A DNA stretch of 64,000 nucleotides from Fluoribacter gormanii (GTDB lineage Bacteria > Pseudomonadota > Gammaproteobacteria > Legionellales > Legionellaceae), in the NCBI RefSeq assembly GCF_900156395.1, contig NZ_FTNL01000005.1:62001-126000 (forward strand). Direction: 5' to 3'. Below are positions 26,540-34,865 of the stretch, piece by piece. Numbering within the stretch: position 1 is the first letter of the stretch; every line of letters begins with the position of its first letter. The position numbers and the translations under genes were made by a program. A model generated the notes under the pieces. The model did not search any database, was not told where the DNA came from, and was given only the letters and a program-made list of their open reading frames with translations.

Positions 26540-27173
26540 TTTAAGCGGCTATCAATCTATTTTATGCCTCAATGGAGAATTACCCGATTCATCTTTTTTT
26601 GTTGCGATGAATTTGCCCATTATCGCAGCTGATGGCGCCGCAAACAGTTTATTTAAACTTGGAATTCGTCCCCAACTAATTACCGGAGATTTGGATTCTG
26701 TGCGCCCAACTCTTCTAGAAAGCCACCCTTTTCTTCATGACCGCGATCAAAACAGCAGTGATTACCAAAAAGCACTGAATTATTTAAAAGATAATGATTT
26801 ATTGCCAGCTATTATCGTTGGCATGAATGGTGGGCATTTGGATCATATTCTCAATAACATAAATATCTTTATGGAAACAAACTGTCTTTTGTATGCTCCA
26901 CCAATAAGAGGTTTTGTGCTTAATGAACAATCCAGAATGAAGCTGTCATTGCCAGTACAGACAAAAATTTCATTAATGGGAATTCCCGAGGCAACTCTCT
27001 CTTCAATCGGTCTGCAATGGGATCTCAATGACACTCATCTTTCCTTTCCAGGGAAGACCTCGTGTTTTAATCGAACGCTCTTGCCGGAAATCGTTTTGGA
27101 GGTTCATCACGGTTCCGTTTTAGTTTTGATTTATGAACGAATGATTGAGGATGCAGCGCTATCTGTCCGATAG
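26520..27173 (+). CDS. thiN: Thiamine pyrophosphokinase
   Basis: A 217-residue cytosolic enzyme that converts thiamine and ATP to thiamine pyrophosphate and AMP. Family motifs: IIAADGAANSLFKLGIRPQ, then ITGDLDSVRP (metal and pyrophosphate site), then DQNSSDYQKALNYL. The C-terminal domain has LMGIPEATLSSIGLQWDLN, matching the thiamine-binding beta-sandwich pattern (GL-x-W-x-L). The start ATG at 26520 overlaps the end of the SemiSWEET gene by 20 bases. A second in-frame ATG follows immediately. Repressed by the upstream TPP riboswitch. The gene name is used for the function; tnr or thi80 are used in other lineages. Confidence 0.92.
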   Translation: MMHDVINLSGYQSILCLNGELPDSSFFVAMNLPIIAADGAANSLFKLGIRPQLITGDLDSVRPTLLESHPFLHDRDQNSSDYQKALNYLKDNDLLPAIIVGMNGGHLDHILNNINIFMETNCLLYAPPIRGFVLNEQSRMKLSLPVQTKISLMGIPEATLSSIGLQWDLNDTHLSFPGKTSCFNRTLLPEIVLEVHHGSVLVLIYERMIEDAALSVR

Positions 27174-27237
27174 ACTCCATATCGACACAGTCCAACGCAC
27201 ACATCAGGCAAAATAAAATGGCTTTTTGGGTTCCTTT

Positions 27238-27564
27238 TTAATTGACTACAATAGAGCAACGCTCACCTTTAGTGATCAAAGTTACAATACTGTCTTTGGT
27301 TAGAACGTGAGAGCCGCATAAAACATCGGGGCCAAATGCCGAATTTTTTCTATATCCAAACACATATTCTCTATTGACAGGTCCTTTGCCTTCATAAGAT
27401 TTTCCGCGAGCCCCTGATTTTTTACCATCCACTGTATATCCTAATGCAGCCGCTGTTTTTTCATTAGTTTTGACATGCACTCGTATCGTATCATTAGCAA
27501 CGGCTTGAATTGAAAAAGAAAGGATGACGAGGCCACTCAAATTCTTTATGGAATTTTTTATCAT
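27238..27564 (-). CDS. Small secreted protein, unknown function
   Basis: A 108-residue product from the ATG at 27562-27564, with AGGAG 7 bases upstream; a longer reading uses GTG. Signal peptide SGLVILSFSIQAVA, cleaved before NDTIRV. The mature region is small, basic and beta-rich (TIRVHVKTNE, GYTVDGKKSGARGKSYEGKG) with two cysteines near the end. No family is recognised. Confidence 0.7.
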   Translation of the reverse strand: MIKNSIKNLSGLVILSFSIQAVANDTIRVHVKTNEKTAAALGYTVDGKKSGARGKSYEGKGPVNREYVFGYRKNSAFGPDVLCGSHVLTKDSIVTLITKGERCSIVVN

Positions 27565-27877
27565 AATAAACACTCCTTGTTTTATGAACTTTTAATATAC
27601 CTCATTTAATGAATTAAATTATAGTTAAAATATTATGGATTCTCTTTCATGCTTTTTTCCAATTAAAGGACTGTTCCCAAGAAAAAACAAATATTCTTCT
27701 CTTTCAATGATAAACGATGAATTACTAAGATGCGTTCTTGAATTCCAACCCAGATACACTATGATAAACATATACTCATCTTGATTATTTTAATTGCCAT
27801 TGTTGAGATTTTTGACCAAAGGATGGCCGATGTCAATGCGATAAAAGCAAGTACCAATTATATTGAGGATTTAAATT
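27565..27877. other. Intergenic region without a recognisable feature
   Basis: An AT-rich gap of about 310 bases between divergent genes. Both promoters must lie here, but I could not assign boxes with confidence. Confidence 0.35.
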
Positions 27878-28981
27878 ATGCTCGGTAGGATTAGATTTTT
27901 TGGCAGCCGCGTACCTTCCAGTGAGGTCTATTCTTCGATTTATGCGGTTCACGCCTCACATAGACCCAGCTTTTTCAAAGGAAGCTTATCTGGGGATCTT
28001 TGGCGTCATGATAGTATCTATAAAACAATAGTTAAGGTAACCACTCCCGAGGAATATAAAGGCTTACAGAAAGCAGCTATAGATAATATGAAGCGTTGGA
28101 AAGAATTAAACTCTGCAGCATCCTCTTCATTTGTCGCGAGAGTTGAAGTTGGATATCAAGATTGGGGTGATGCAACTTTTAAAGCCACTAAAGAGAATGC
28201 CGTAACTTATACCGTATTGAATCCGTCAAGTGACCGCTATCCGGGAGGTGCTGGATTAGAAGGAGGGAGCGCTCTCGAAGAAAATATATGGCATCGAAGT
28301 ACATGCATGCTTTCATTAATGGATAAAATAGTTACCTTAGATAAGGACACGAACCTGTTTGTATATACTGAGGAAGGAACCGCATTAGTCCAAGGCAGAA
28401 AAAAAATGACAGCAAAAGAGCGTGACATTCTAAAAGAACGTTGCTCCATAATTTATCCTGAGGAAATCTATAAAACCCTCCATAGCACAGAACCTAGAAT
28501 ATGTTTTAGAGGCCCGGAAATAATGCTGCCTTCGACGATGGAAGATTTTGGAGCATCTGGACGTGTTGTAAGTCCAGAATTGAGTTATGCATTTCTTCCT
28601 CAAGACAGTATTTTTCCTTTTTACGAATTAAGGTCAGCGGCTCCCGAGCACTTTGCTGAGTCCCAATCCACAGCGCCTCAGGTATTAAAAGAACACAGAG
28701 AAGATATACGCCGACGAATCGCGGCCCAACTGGACACATTAATTCTTGCTGGACAAACTCACGCAGTCCTTGGCGCCTGGGGTTGTGGCGCTTTTAAGAA
28801 TGAACCCGAACTTGTGGCAGAAACCTATGCCGAGGAAATTGAAAAAAGAGCCGGTTTTTTTCAACATCTTCTTTTTCCCATACTTAATACCGAGTCAAAC
28901 TCCAATAATTACGACGTATTCGAAAATGTACTTAATGGCATGAAGCTTGGCGACACCAAAGCAAATACTCCCTCACTTTAA
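27878..28981 (+). CDS. Microbial-type PARG macrodomain protein (TIGR02452/DUF2263), effector candidate
   Basis: A 367-residue protein with the catalytic core of bacterial-type poly(ADP-ribose) glycohydrolases: LNPSSDRYPGGAGLEGGSAL (114-133) followed by EENIWHRST (134-142). It corresponds to the GGG-x6-8-(Q)EE signature with Gly-Gly-Ala and Leu-Glu-Glu in place of GGG and QEE. LGAWGCGAFKNEP (298-310) is the second ADP-ribose loop. It should bind ADP-ribose and may hydrolyse it from proteins. The altered residues leave activity uncertain. No signal peptide. Macrodomain effectors such as MavL occur in Legionella, so a Dot/Icm role is plausible but inferred. Confidence 0.82.
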   Translation: MLGRIRFFGSRVPSSEVYSSIYAVHASHRPSFFKGSLSGDLWRHDSIYKTIVKVTTPEEYKGLQKAAIDNMKRWKELNSAASSSFVARVEVGYQDWGDATFKATKENAVTYTVLNPSSDRYPGGAGLEGGSALEENIWHRSTCMLSLMDKIVTLDKDTNLFVYTEEGTALVQGRKKMTAKERDILKERCSIIYPEEIYKTLHSTEPRICFRGPEIMLPSTMEDFGASGRVVSPELSYAFLPQDSIFPFYELRSAAPEHFAESQSTAPQVLKEHREDIRRRIAAQLDTLILAGQTHAVLGAWGCGAFKNEPELVAETYAEEIEKRAGFFQHLLFPILNTESNSNNYDVFENVLNGMKLGDTKANTPSL

Positions 28982-29063
28982 AATAGACCCAGTATCTCAT
29001 TTGAGACTATTCTGCATGGAAATAGCTTGTTTGTTGCCTCCAAGGCTACACTTTTTTCTGGTA

Positions 29064-29642
29064 TCAATTGGACGTGTTTTTTCTGTTACTTAATTGCATC
29101 TCCTCATCATTTTCTGCATCATCCTCATGCTCACTTTTTTCGCCTCTTTCTTCATCATCTTCAACTGGATTCCTAATTATGCGTCTAAGCATACGAGGAG
29201 CAGCTGTGCTCGCTGTAGACGTTGAAGTGGGCTCTTTTGACATTTCGCTCCCCCCCCATGAAACCAGAAGCAATGAACTATAGAGAAGTTGAAATAAGTA
29301 CATGACTTGTCCAAGTATCTGCTCATCATCAAACACCAAGGTAATTGCTAACCCCAGTATAATGGCAGAAAAAATCGCTTGCAGTCCTTGAATCACTTTT
29401 TCATTAAGATGGGTATCTGCGCGGCATAGAGCGTAACCGGAATTGAGTACCTGGGCAAAAGATATAGGGATTAAAGGAATAGGGCTTGTTGCGTTAACAA
29501 TTTGCATGCCTGCTTGTACTGAGAGTTGGGTCACTGCCAATCCAGCGTTACCACGTTGTGCGTTTCTATGGGCAGATGAGGACTGTGGCGCACGTGCCTG
29601 AAGACGCTCTAATACAGTAGAATAAGTTGTTCCTTGTGGCAT
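29064..29642 (-). CDS. Small membrane protein with an acidic tail, effector candidate
   Basis: A 192-residue product from the ATG at 29640-29642, chosen because AAAAAGGA lies just upstream; the longer frame begins with TTG. The N-terminal 90 residues include SPIPLIPISFAQVLNSGYA. Two hydrophobic segments follow (IFSAIILGLAITLVF and YLFQLLYSSLLLVSW). The last 55 residues are polar and very acidic (EDDEERGEKSEHEDDAENDE). A C-terminal glutamate-rich block is a known feature of Dot/Icm substrates. I recognise no domain. It is divergent from another small hydrophobic protein gene. Confidence 0.65.
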   Translation of the reverse strand: MPQGTTYSTVLERLQARAPQSSSAHRNAQRGNAGLAVTQLSVQAGMQIVNATSPIPLIPISFAQVLNSGYALCRADTHLNEKVIQGLQAIFSAIILGLAITLVFDDEQILGQVMYLFQLLYSSLLLVSWGGSEMSKEPTSTSTASTAAPRMLRRIIRNPVEDDEERGEKSEHEDDAENDEEMQLSNRKNTSN

Positions 29643-29922
29643 TTCTAAAATCCTTTTTAAAGTAGCATAAATTGAGATCAAATTAGAATTTAATCGTGAG
29701 TTGGTTGTAACTAATTAAAACTCTTCAAATATTCGAATTAAGGTTTTTCATAGGTAACTAATTATTTTAACTCGTTTTTTTTCTACTTCAATGCTATAAG
29801 TGAAAAAGAATCAAAGTGACTCAATCAAAAAAATCGAGCTCATTTTAAAATTTATAATTTACCTTATAATAGCGTGAGCAAAAGAATGACTTTTGGGTTC
29901 TAAAACACAAGGAGTACTAAAA

Positions 29923-30273
29923 ATGGCTTATGAAAAACAACATCAAACAAACTCAAAACCAGTAACGATGTACAATCTTTTAAATTGGAGCACGATATAT
30001 CGTGGTTACAATGCACTGGTTGCCACACTTGTTATGTTTCAATACGTTAATAACCCAGAAGCCGCAGCAATAGAATATCTTCCCGATGTTGCAATTCATG
30101 CATTCGAAGCAATTGCTCCTAACTCATTAAATAATTTGGCCGCCGCTGCCAATTTTGCCCGCGGAATACAAGCAGGACTCGCCTTTTTTTCAGGCAACTC
30201 TACTATTCCCAGCGTCGCTAATGTTACTGACGTATTCAACCATGGGGTTAATATTTATCATCGATTATCCTAG
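29923..30273 (+). CDS. Small protein of unknown function
   Basis: A 116-residue product from the ATG at 29923, which has AAGGAG 8 bases upstream; the longer reading would start at TTG. It has moderately hydrophobic helices (GYNALVATLVMFQYV, NLAAAANFARGIQAGLAFF) but no signal peptide. The stop codon lies at the left end of an IS-end-like repeat (30271 onwards), so the original C-terminus may have been altered by an insertion. No family is recognised. Confidence 0.6.
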   Translation: MAYEKQHQTNSKPVTMYNLLNWSTIYRGYNALVATLVMFQYVNNPEAAAIEYLPDVAIHAFEAIAPNSLNNLAAAANFARGIQAGLAFFSGNSTIPSVANVTDVFNHGVNIYHRLS

Positions 30274-30390
30274 GGTGTTGACTATTGATCCATTCGGCCC
30301 ATAGGCCGCGGATACCTCATGTCTCTTGATCACATTTGTACCCGCGGTATCTCTGAATGGAGATGGGCTAGTTTTTCAGGGTTGTGTAGA
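30274..30390. repeat. IS-end-like repeat, copy 1
   Basis: GGTGTTGACTATTGATCCATTC through GTCTCTTGATCACAT resembles the sequence at 37421-37490 (GGCGTGTTGACAATTG through GTCTCTTGATCACAT). Outer parts (CCATTC...CCGCGG and CCGCGG...GAATGG) form an imperfect inverted repeat. It looks like the decayed end of an insertion sequence. Confidence 0.45.
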
Positions 30391-30418
30391 AGATTCAGGA
30401 ATACGTCACGGGGTTTAG

Positions 30419-31090
30419 ATGGCAGCATGGCAACCTACATGCTGTCTGGCTTATCGTTACATTCATCACTCAACTAGTTCATTTTCAATGAAGTTTAAAG
30501 AGAACAGCTCTAGCAAAAGCCTACATCAAGGGCACAACATGATCGCAATAAATTTGTGGAAAAAAGATCATTATCGCCTGATCACGGTGATTAATAACAC
30601 TCCATGGTACCAATCCACTGGCAGAAATTCGGGTTATGCAGGAACCTGGTTTTTTTTTGGTGGGATATTAGAAAAGAAAAACGATCGACATTCCTCTAAT
30701 TGGTTAATCAAACCCAATGCGCTTGTTAAGGAGCGCTATAGCAAAACTCAATTTTTTGGTAAAAATACCGCTCATTACATACGAAAGCACTCGATGCATA
30801 AGCTCATTAATTTTTCACGTTTTGGAGACATTCAAAAAATTTGTATTTCAGCATCCCTGGATGGAGGATTTTGGTTATCCGACAAGGGAAAAAAACTGAA
30901 AATCCATCTCCAAAAAAATTATCCCGAGCATTTTCTATCTAACGAATTAATAGAAGAAATACATCAATCTGCAATGTGTACCGACTTACCTGTTTATACC
31001 AACTGCAAAAAAGTAAACCGTTGGTTATCTGAACAGGGTGTTGCCTCTGTCGGAGTATTGCCTAATGAGTCGCTCTTAGTGAAACCTTAG
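30419..31090 (+). CDS. Hypothetical protein
   Basis: A reading frame of 223 codons with no recognised domain. The protein is basic and aromatic-rich, with the middle segment NSGYAGTWFFFGGILEKKN and a helical C-terminal half. The start is unsure: the first ATG (30419) sits 4 bases after a GGGG run, while ATGs at 30488 and 30539 are alternatives, the last with AGGG 6 bases upstream. No signal peptide. It is surrounded by IS-end-like sequence, so it may be accessory. Confidence 0.55.
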   Translation: MAAWQPTCCLAYRYIHHSTSSFSMKFKENSSSKSLHQGHNMIAINLWKKDHYRLITVINNTPWYQSTGRNSGYAGTWFFFGGILEKKNDRHSSNWLIKPNALVKERYSKTQFFGKNTAHYIRKHSMHKLINFSRFGDIQKICISASLDGGFWLSDKGKKLKIHLQKNYPEHFLSNELIEEIHQSAMCTDLPVYTNCKKVNRWLSEQGVASVGVLPNESLLVKP

Positions 31091-31252
31091 TCAACAGAGC
31101 GCTGCAAAGGGCTCGAGGTACGGAGTTTACATGACGGAAAATGAGCGTCAGAGAACCATTTGTAACTCAGCAATAAAGCAAAAGATGCAGGTCATGCACA
31201 AGCGCTAATGAATAGCCCAGAGTCTGCAGGTCTCTGGGCTACTAAAATGTTG

Positions 31253-31495
31253 CTAGTGTGCTGTTTCTCCTTTGGCCTCACCAAACAACCAATCCATACT
31301 TACCTCAAGCTCATTGGCAATTTTTTGCATGGAATTAGAATCCACAGCAACGACGCCATGTAATAGGGCTTCAATTTTAAATTTAGGTAATTGGAACAGT
31401 TTAGAGCATACGTGTACGCGTTCTGTCATTAGGGCAGGAACTCCAAGCTCATCAAGCTCTTGATTTAAACGTTCAGATAGTTTCTTGTTTGACAT
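31253..31495 (-). CDS. Small XRE-like helix-turn-helix protein
   Basis: An 80-residue protein, nearly all one DNA-binding fold. LSERLNQELDELGVPAL, then KLFQLPKFKIEALLHG, then MQKIANELEVSMDWLFGE matches the helix order of Cro/C1-type regulators, with the final DWLFGE typical of XRE proteins. It probably regulates nearby or phage/IS-related genes; the target is not visible. It lies beside IS4 debris. Confidence 0.7.
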   Translation of the reverse strand: MSNKKLSERLNQELDELGVPALMTERVHVCSKLFQLPKFKIEALLHGVVAVDSNSMQKIANELEVSMDWLFGEAKGETAH

Positions 31496-31623
31496 GGTAG
31501 TCTCCTCTTGACTTTTCTCCAGTGTAAAACAAGGAAGCTTAAGGATTGATTAACATAGAGAAATTTCACCTAAAAAATCTTTGCAGAGGACAATTTTTGA
31601 AAGAGAGATGAAAAATAAGAAAT

Positions 31624-31935
31624 AACTCGCTGATTTTAAAGTCATTTTATATGATTCTTTTCGCCAAAAAAGAGGATTATATGAATAAAATCAGCGAGTT
31701 GAAGAGAATATTAGGTGAAAATCTTCCTTGGAACAAGGCCAGATTAGATTGTTTTGCACTCATGCTACTGGCTTTATTTGTAGTTCGCACAGTCAATTTA
31801 AGTGAAATCGCAGGACTTTTGCATCGAAAACGGAAATAAGTTCTCGTTATAAACGACTTCAACGCTTTTTCAGGTAATTCAAAATCGATTACTCGATTCT
31901 TGCGCAGTTAATCTTTAAAATATTTTTTTCTAACA
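31624..31935 (+). pseudogene. IS4-family transposase remnant 1 (N-terminal part)
   Basis: From the ATG at 31681 (GAGGA upstream), the frame reads ISELKRILGENLPWNKARLD and then ALFVVRTVNLSEIAGLL, matching the N-terminus of IS4-family transposases found in Legionella. A stop follows at 31837-31839, and after a frameshift the frame continues as ISSRYKRLQRFFR, then FKIDYSILAQLIFKIF to about 31920, where similarity ends. A perfect 15-bp inverted repeat (31624-31638 with 31686-31700) folds the leader onto codons 2-7 of the transposase. Confidence 0.72.
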
Positions 31936-32024
31936 CATAAACAATCTATTTAACACTAAGGTGTCTTGACAGATATGGACACTGCCGTGCCTGGCATATG
32001 AGGATGCTCTTTCCTATCAACAAA

Positions 32025-33467
32025 TTATTTGCCGCATCCTAATTCTGTAGCAAAAGGTTTGACTTCAAAGTCAATGCTCTCTAAATTATTTGAATGTTGT
32101 TCACAAAAGTTAAGTAACAACGCTAGATTACCAGCATCAAGCTTAGGCAAAAAAGTTCTTTTTGTACCAAGGCCCAAATCTAAAGTCTGGTTAAAGAGAT
32201 TCCAAAGAAAAGCCCCAGACAAATTTGAGAGGACTTTATTACCAACTTCTTGTAAAAAAGAGGGAGCTTCGCCATACAACAATTCGTCGCCAAGAATATA
32301 ATGTAAATTAGATACTGGTTCTTCTCGCACAGATGAAACAAGGTGTACAATATATTTTTTAAATTCATCGTTACAACGATAACCATATTTTAAGTCGTCA
32401 CAAGCCATGGCAAAAATAACTCCCCCTAAAAATAAGCTAATCATTTGCTTTTGTTTATCAGGATGAGTTATTCCCTTAATGTTTGAGAATGCTGCGTTCA
32501 GGTTTCCCAATATTTTATTTGATATCAAGGATAATTTGTTATCGTGCCCAGAAATAGAAGAAAAAAGCGTATTAAGTAGTTTCTGAATATTAACTTTCAA
32601 ATAGGCACTAGATGCTATCAAATCACGGTAAAGTTCATCGTCAATAATTTCTTGAACCTTAGCCAATGAAATTTGCGATACCTGAGATTGTTCTATCGTC
32701 TCAGGTATCTTAAGAAAAACCTTGGTTGGCATCCCAGCTTGATTATTCGATGCAATGGATAAACAAGGTTTAAATAGTTTTATGCTATTCGCAACTTGCG
32801 CTCTTGTAGTAGCATCTACGCAAGCCTCAATATTTGAAGGATAGGTGTAGGCTTTTTCTATTCCATGCAATTTTAAGATATTACCTATGGCTATAAATAA
32901 ACTTGATTCTGCCCATGATTGACCAATTATTACCATGCTTTTGATTACAGACAACACATAATCCAAACCATACTGAGCTATCAAGCTATTCATATAACTT
33001 ACTGGATCTTGATTTTCATACTTAATATTAGGGGCATTTATTTCAGAAATAGTTCTAAATAGGGAGGGATGTTCTTGCAAAAAAGACTTAAAAGACGCTT
33101 GAAAATTTTTTGGGGCAACGCTCTCTGCCAAGCTCCTCAGTAGCCTCCAAAAACGAATAACTTTGATACTATTATCCACAATAATAAGCTTGGGTATATT
33201 CTCTTGATTAGCAAGCTCGCAGATTAAACCAAGCGATCGTAAGCCAGAAGTTCCAACTAAAGCAATTTTTCCTATTGGAGTTACATAGGGTTCCAGACCT
33301 TCTATTTTAGGATCATTGCCAACCAACCAGGTAGATTCATAAGTCAAATCCACATCTCGCGCATGATTAATACCAAATTTTTTTCTATGAAGTCTTCCTC
33401 GGATTGTGCTTTGGATACGAGTAATGGATTGTTCTTCTTCGGGTGTATAAAAAACTTTGCCGCGCAT
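32025..33467 (-). CDS. IQ-motif protein of unknown function, effector candidate
   Basis: About 480 residues from the ATG at 33465-33467; the longer reading begins with TTG. Near the N-terminus SITRIQSTIRGRLHRKKFG fits the calmodulin-binding IQ consensus (IQ-x3-RG-x3-R-x2-F/Y). A Rossmann-like segment follows (GKIALVGTSGLRSLGLICEL, then KLIIVDNSIKVIRFWR), suggesting a nucleotide- or SAM-binding domain. The rest is helical and unassigned. IQ motifs are rare in bacteria, and Legionella effectors such as SidJ bind host calmodulin through one. The gene lies between two IS4 remnants, which suggests transfer. Function is unknown. Confidence 0.72.
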   Translation of the reverse strand: MRGKVFYTPEEEQSITRIQSTIRGRLHRKKFGINHARDVDLTYESTWLVGNDPKIEGLEPYVTPIGKIALVGTSGLRSLGLICELANQENIPKLIIVDNSIKVIRFWRLLRSLAESVAPKNFQASFKSFLQEHPSLFRTISEINAPNIKYENQDPVSYMNSLIAQYGLDYVLSVIKSMVIIGQSWAESSLFIAIGNILKLHGIEKAYTYPSNIEACVDATTRAQVANSIKLFKPCLSIASNNQAGMPTKVFLKIPETIEQSQVSQISLAKVQEIIDDELYRDLIASSAYLKVNIQKLLNTLFSSISGHDNKLSLISNKILGNLNAAFSNIKGITHPDKQKQMISLFLGGVIFAMACDDLKYGYRCNDEFKKYIVHLVSSVREEPVSNLHYILGDELLYGEAPSFLQEVGNKVLSNLSGAFLWNLFNQTLDLGLGTKRTFLPKLDAGNLALLLNFCEQHSNNLESIDFEVKPFATELGCGK

Positions 33468-33537
33468 TTTTACCAAATCGGTGGTTGAATTGATGTCAAA
33501 TTATACATCCATTTATCCTTAAGAAGAAATTAAAATT

Positions 33538-33852
33538 ATGAGCCTAATGTATTGTTGGAGCCGCTTAAAAAAATTGGGTTTGTTACCGCTCAAAAGAAAT
33601 ACCGTTTCTTTTTCAAAATTTAAGTTGGATTTCACCAGGATCGCACTCAGGGTATGGACTCTATTTTTTAATAAAGATAAGGTTTTTTTAGCTATAAACA
33701 GAAGGAATTGGCCTTGGGGTTTGCCTGAGCTCATCGTATTGGTGAATGGAACGCATCTATTAAACCTATTCCTCTTAAAAAATTATGAAATCAAAAAGGA
33801 CCCAAAAATAGTTTCTCCGATTGGGCTTAGATCATCTTGGATGATTTGCTAG
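33538..33852 (+). pseudogene. IS4-family transposase remnant 2 (central part)
   Basis: The frame reads FSKFKLDFTRIALRVWTLFF and then KVFLAINRRNWPWGLPELIV, which corresponds to the RIAL...DKVxLxiDRTNWxWG core around the first catalytic Asp of IS4 transposases. Here the Asp is replaced by Asn, so it would be inactive even if complete. The overlap in homologous region with remnant 1 (FKIDY versus FKLDF) shows that this is a second, different IS4 copy. The rest of the 33853-34143 gap holds only the left 49-bp repeat. Confidence 0.68.
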
Positions 33853-34025
33853 CTAATTCCAAAATTAAAATAAAGCTCTCAAATTGAATTTGATTTAATC
33901 TTGAAGAGACTGTTTTTTAAAAAATTGTCCAGCACAAAGCTAAAAAATTAAATTGAAAAATATAAGCAAAACTTTTATCTGCTCCCCCTATTTATTTTTT
34001 CAGCACTTTCAGTTAAAAAAGTAAC

Positions 34026-34074
34026 TCCCCACGTCATCCCGAACCCAAGCGCAGCGAGGGTGAGGGATCTCCTG
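34026..34074 (+). repeat. Left copy of a 49-bp inverted repeat
   Basis: TCCCCACGTCATCCCGAACC through GGGATCTCCTG. It matches the reverse complement of 34733-34781 at 46 of 49 positions. The core (GCGCAGCGAGGGT) is part of a palindrome that is intact in the right copy. Confidence 0.85.
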
Positions 34075-34143
34075 CGATGTATCTCGGATACAGTCATGTA
34101 AAAAAAAATTTCAAAAATTATGTGGTTGTGATCAAATAGCTGC

Positions 34144-34462
34144 ATGAAATACTACGAACAAATCATCAGCACACTATTGGCTAGGATTGCGGAACTAGAA
34201 AAGAGAGTGACGCAACAGGCGGCAAGGATAGCAGAGCTGGAAAAACGTTTAAACAAGAACAGCAGCAACAGCTCAAAACCACCATTCAGTGATGGCTTAA
34301 GAAAACCAGCACTTGATACCAGAGGATCGGATTCAGCAGATGTTTAGGGATATGTATAACCTGCCGATAACGACGGCTTCCATTGCTCCATTTAACAAAA
34401 TGGCCTATGAGCAATTGGAACTTTTTGAAACGAAGGTCCTGTTACGATGCAGGCACCGATAG
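34144..34462 (+). pseudogene. IS66-family transposase remnant
   Basis: The first frame carries the leucine-zipper start of an IS66 TnpC protein (RIAELEKRLNKNSSNSSKPP, then FSDGLRKPA). After a large internal deletion and frame change near 34325 it continues as DRIQQMFRDMYNLPITTASI then KMAYEQLELFE, a central IS66 segment, to a stop at 34460. The catalytic core is missing, so it is inactive. Confidence 0.78.
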
Positions 34463-34482
34463 GGTGATAAACCTATCCCACA

Positions 34483-34716
34483 ACAGGCGTTACCAATGAT
34501 TTGATTCGTCGTGTCTATGAGCACAAAAATAAGCTAGTTGCTGGATTCACCAAAAAATACAACGTGGATCGATTGGTATACTATGAAGCTTGTGGGAGTA
34601 TCATTGTAGCCATTGAACGAGAAAAACAAATCAAGGGTTGGTCACGAAAAAAAAAGCATGATTTGATTAATGCATTGAACCCAGAGTGGAATGATTTGTA
34701 TCAATCGATTCTTTAA
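34483..34716 (+). pseudogene. GIY-YIG nuclease-like protein, N-terminus missing
   Basis: The frame GVTNDLIRRVYEHKN, then KKYNVDRLVYYEACGSIIVA and REKQIKGWSRKKKHDLI, ending NPEWNDLYQSIL, is the YhbQ/UPF0213-like GIY-YIG family from just after the YIG motif. The GIY...YIG strands and the start are absent; the frame upstream runs straight from the IS66 debris. It could at most be expressed from the TTG at 34501. The conserved Arg, Glu and C-terminus are retained. Confidence 0.72.
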
Positions 34717-34732
34717 AAATTGTTCCACCTGA

Positions 34733-34781
34733 CAGGAGATCCCTCACCCTCGCTGCGCGAGGGTTCGGGATGACGCGGGGA
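34733..34781 (-). repeat. Right copy of the 49-bp inverted repeat
   Basis: CAGGAGATCCCTCACCCTCG through GATGACGCGGGGA. Contains the perfect stem GCGAGGGT/ACCCTCGC around GCA. Inverted relative to 34026-34074. Together they bracket the IS66 and GIY-YIG fragments. Confidence 0.85.
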
Positions 34782-34865
34782 TTTACTTAAAAAAATTCTT
34801 ATTGGAATAAAACAAAAGCATTAAGTAACATTATTAATGAGCAAGTTACCTCAAGAACCTTAATC

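Noticed and set aside
33519-33734. 71-codon minus-strand reading frame opposite the second IS4 remnant
   Set aside because: The plus strand has clear IS4 transposase similarity; the antisense frame has none.
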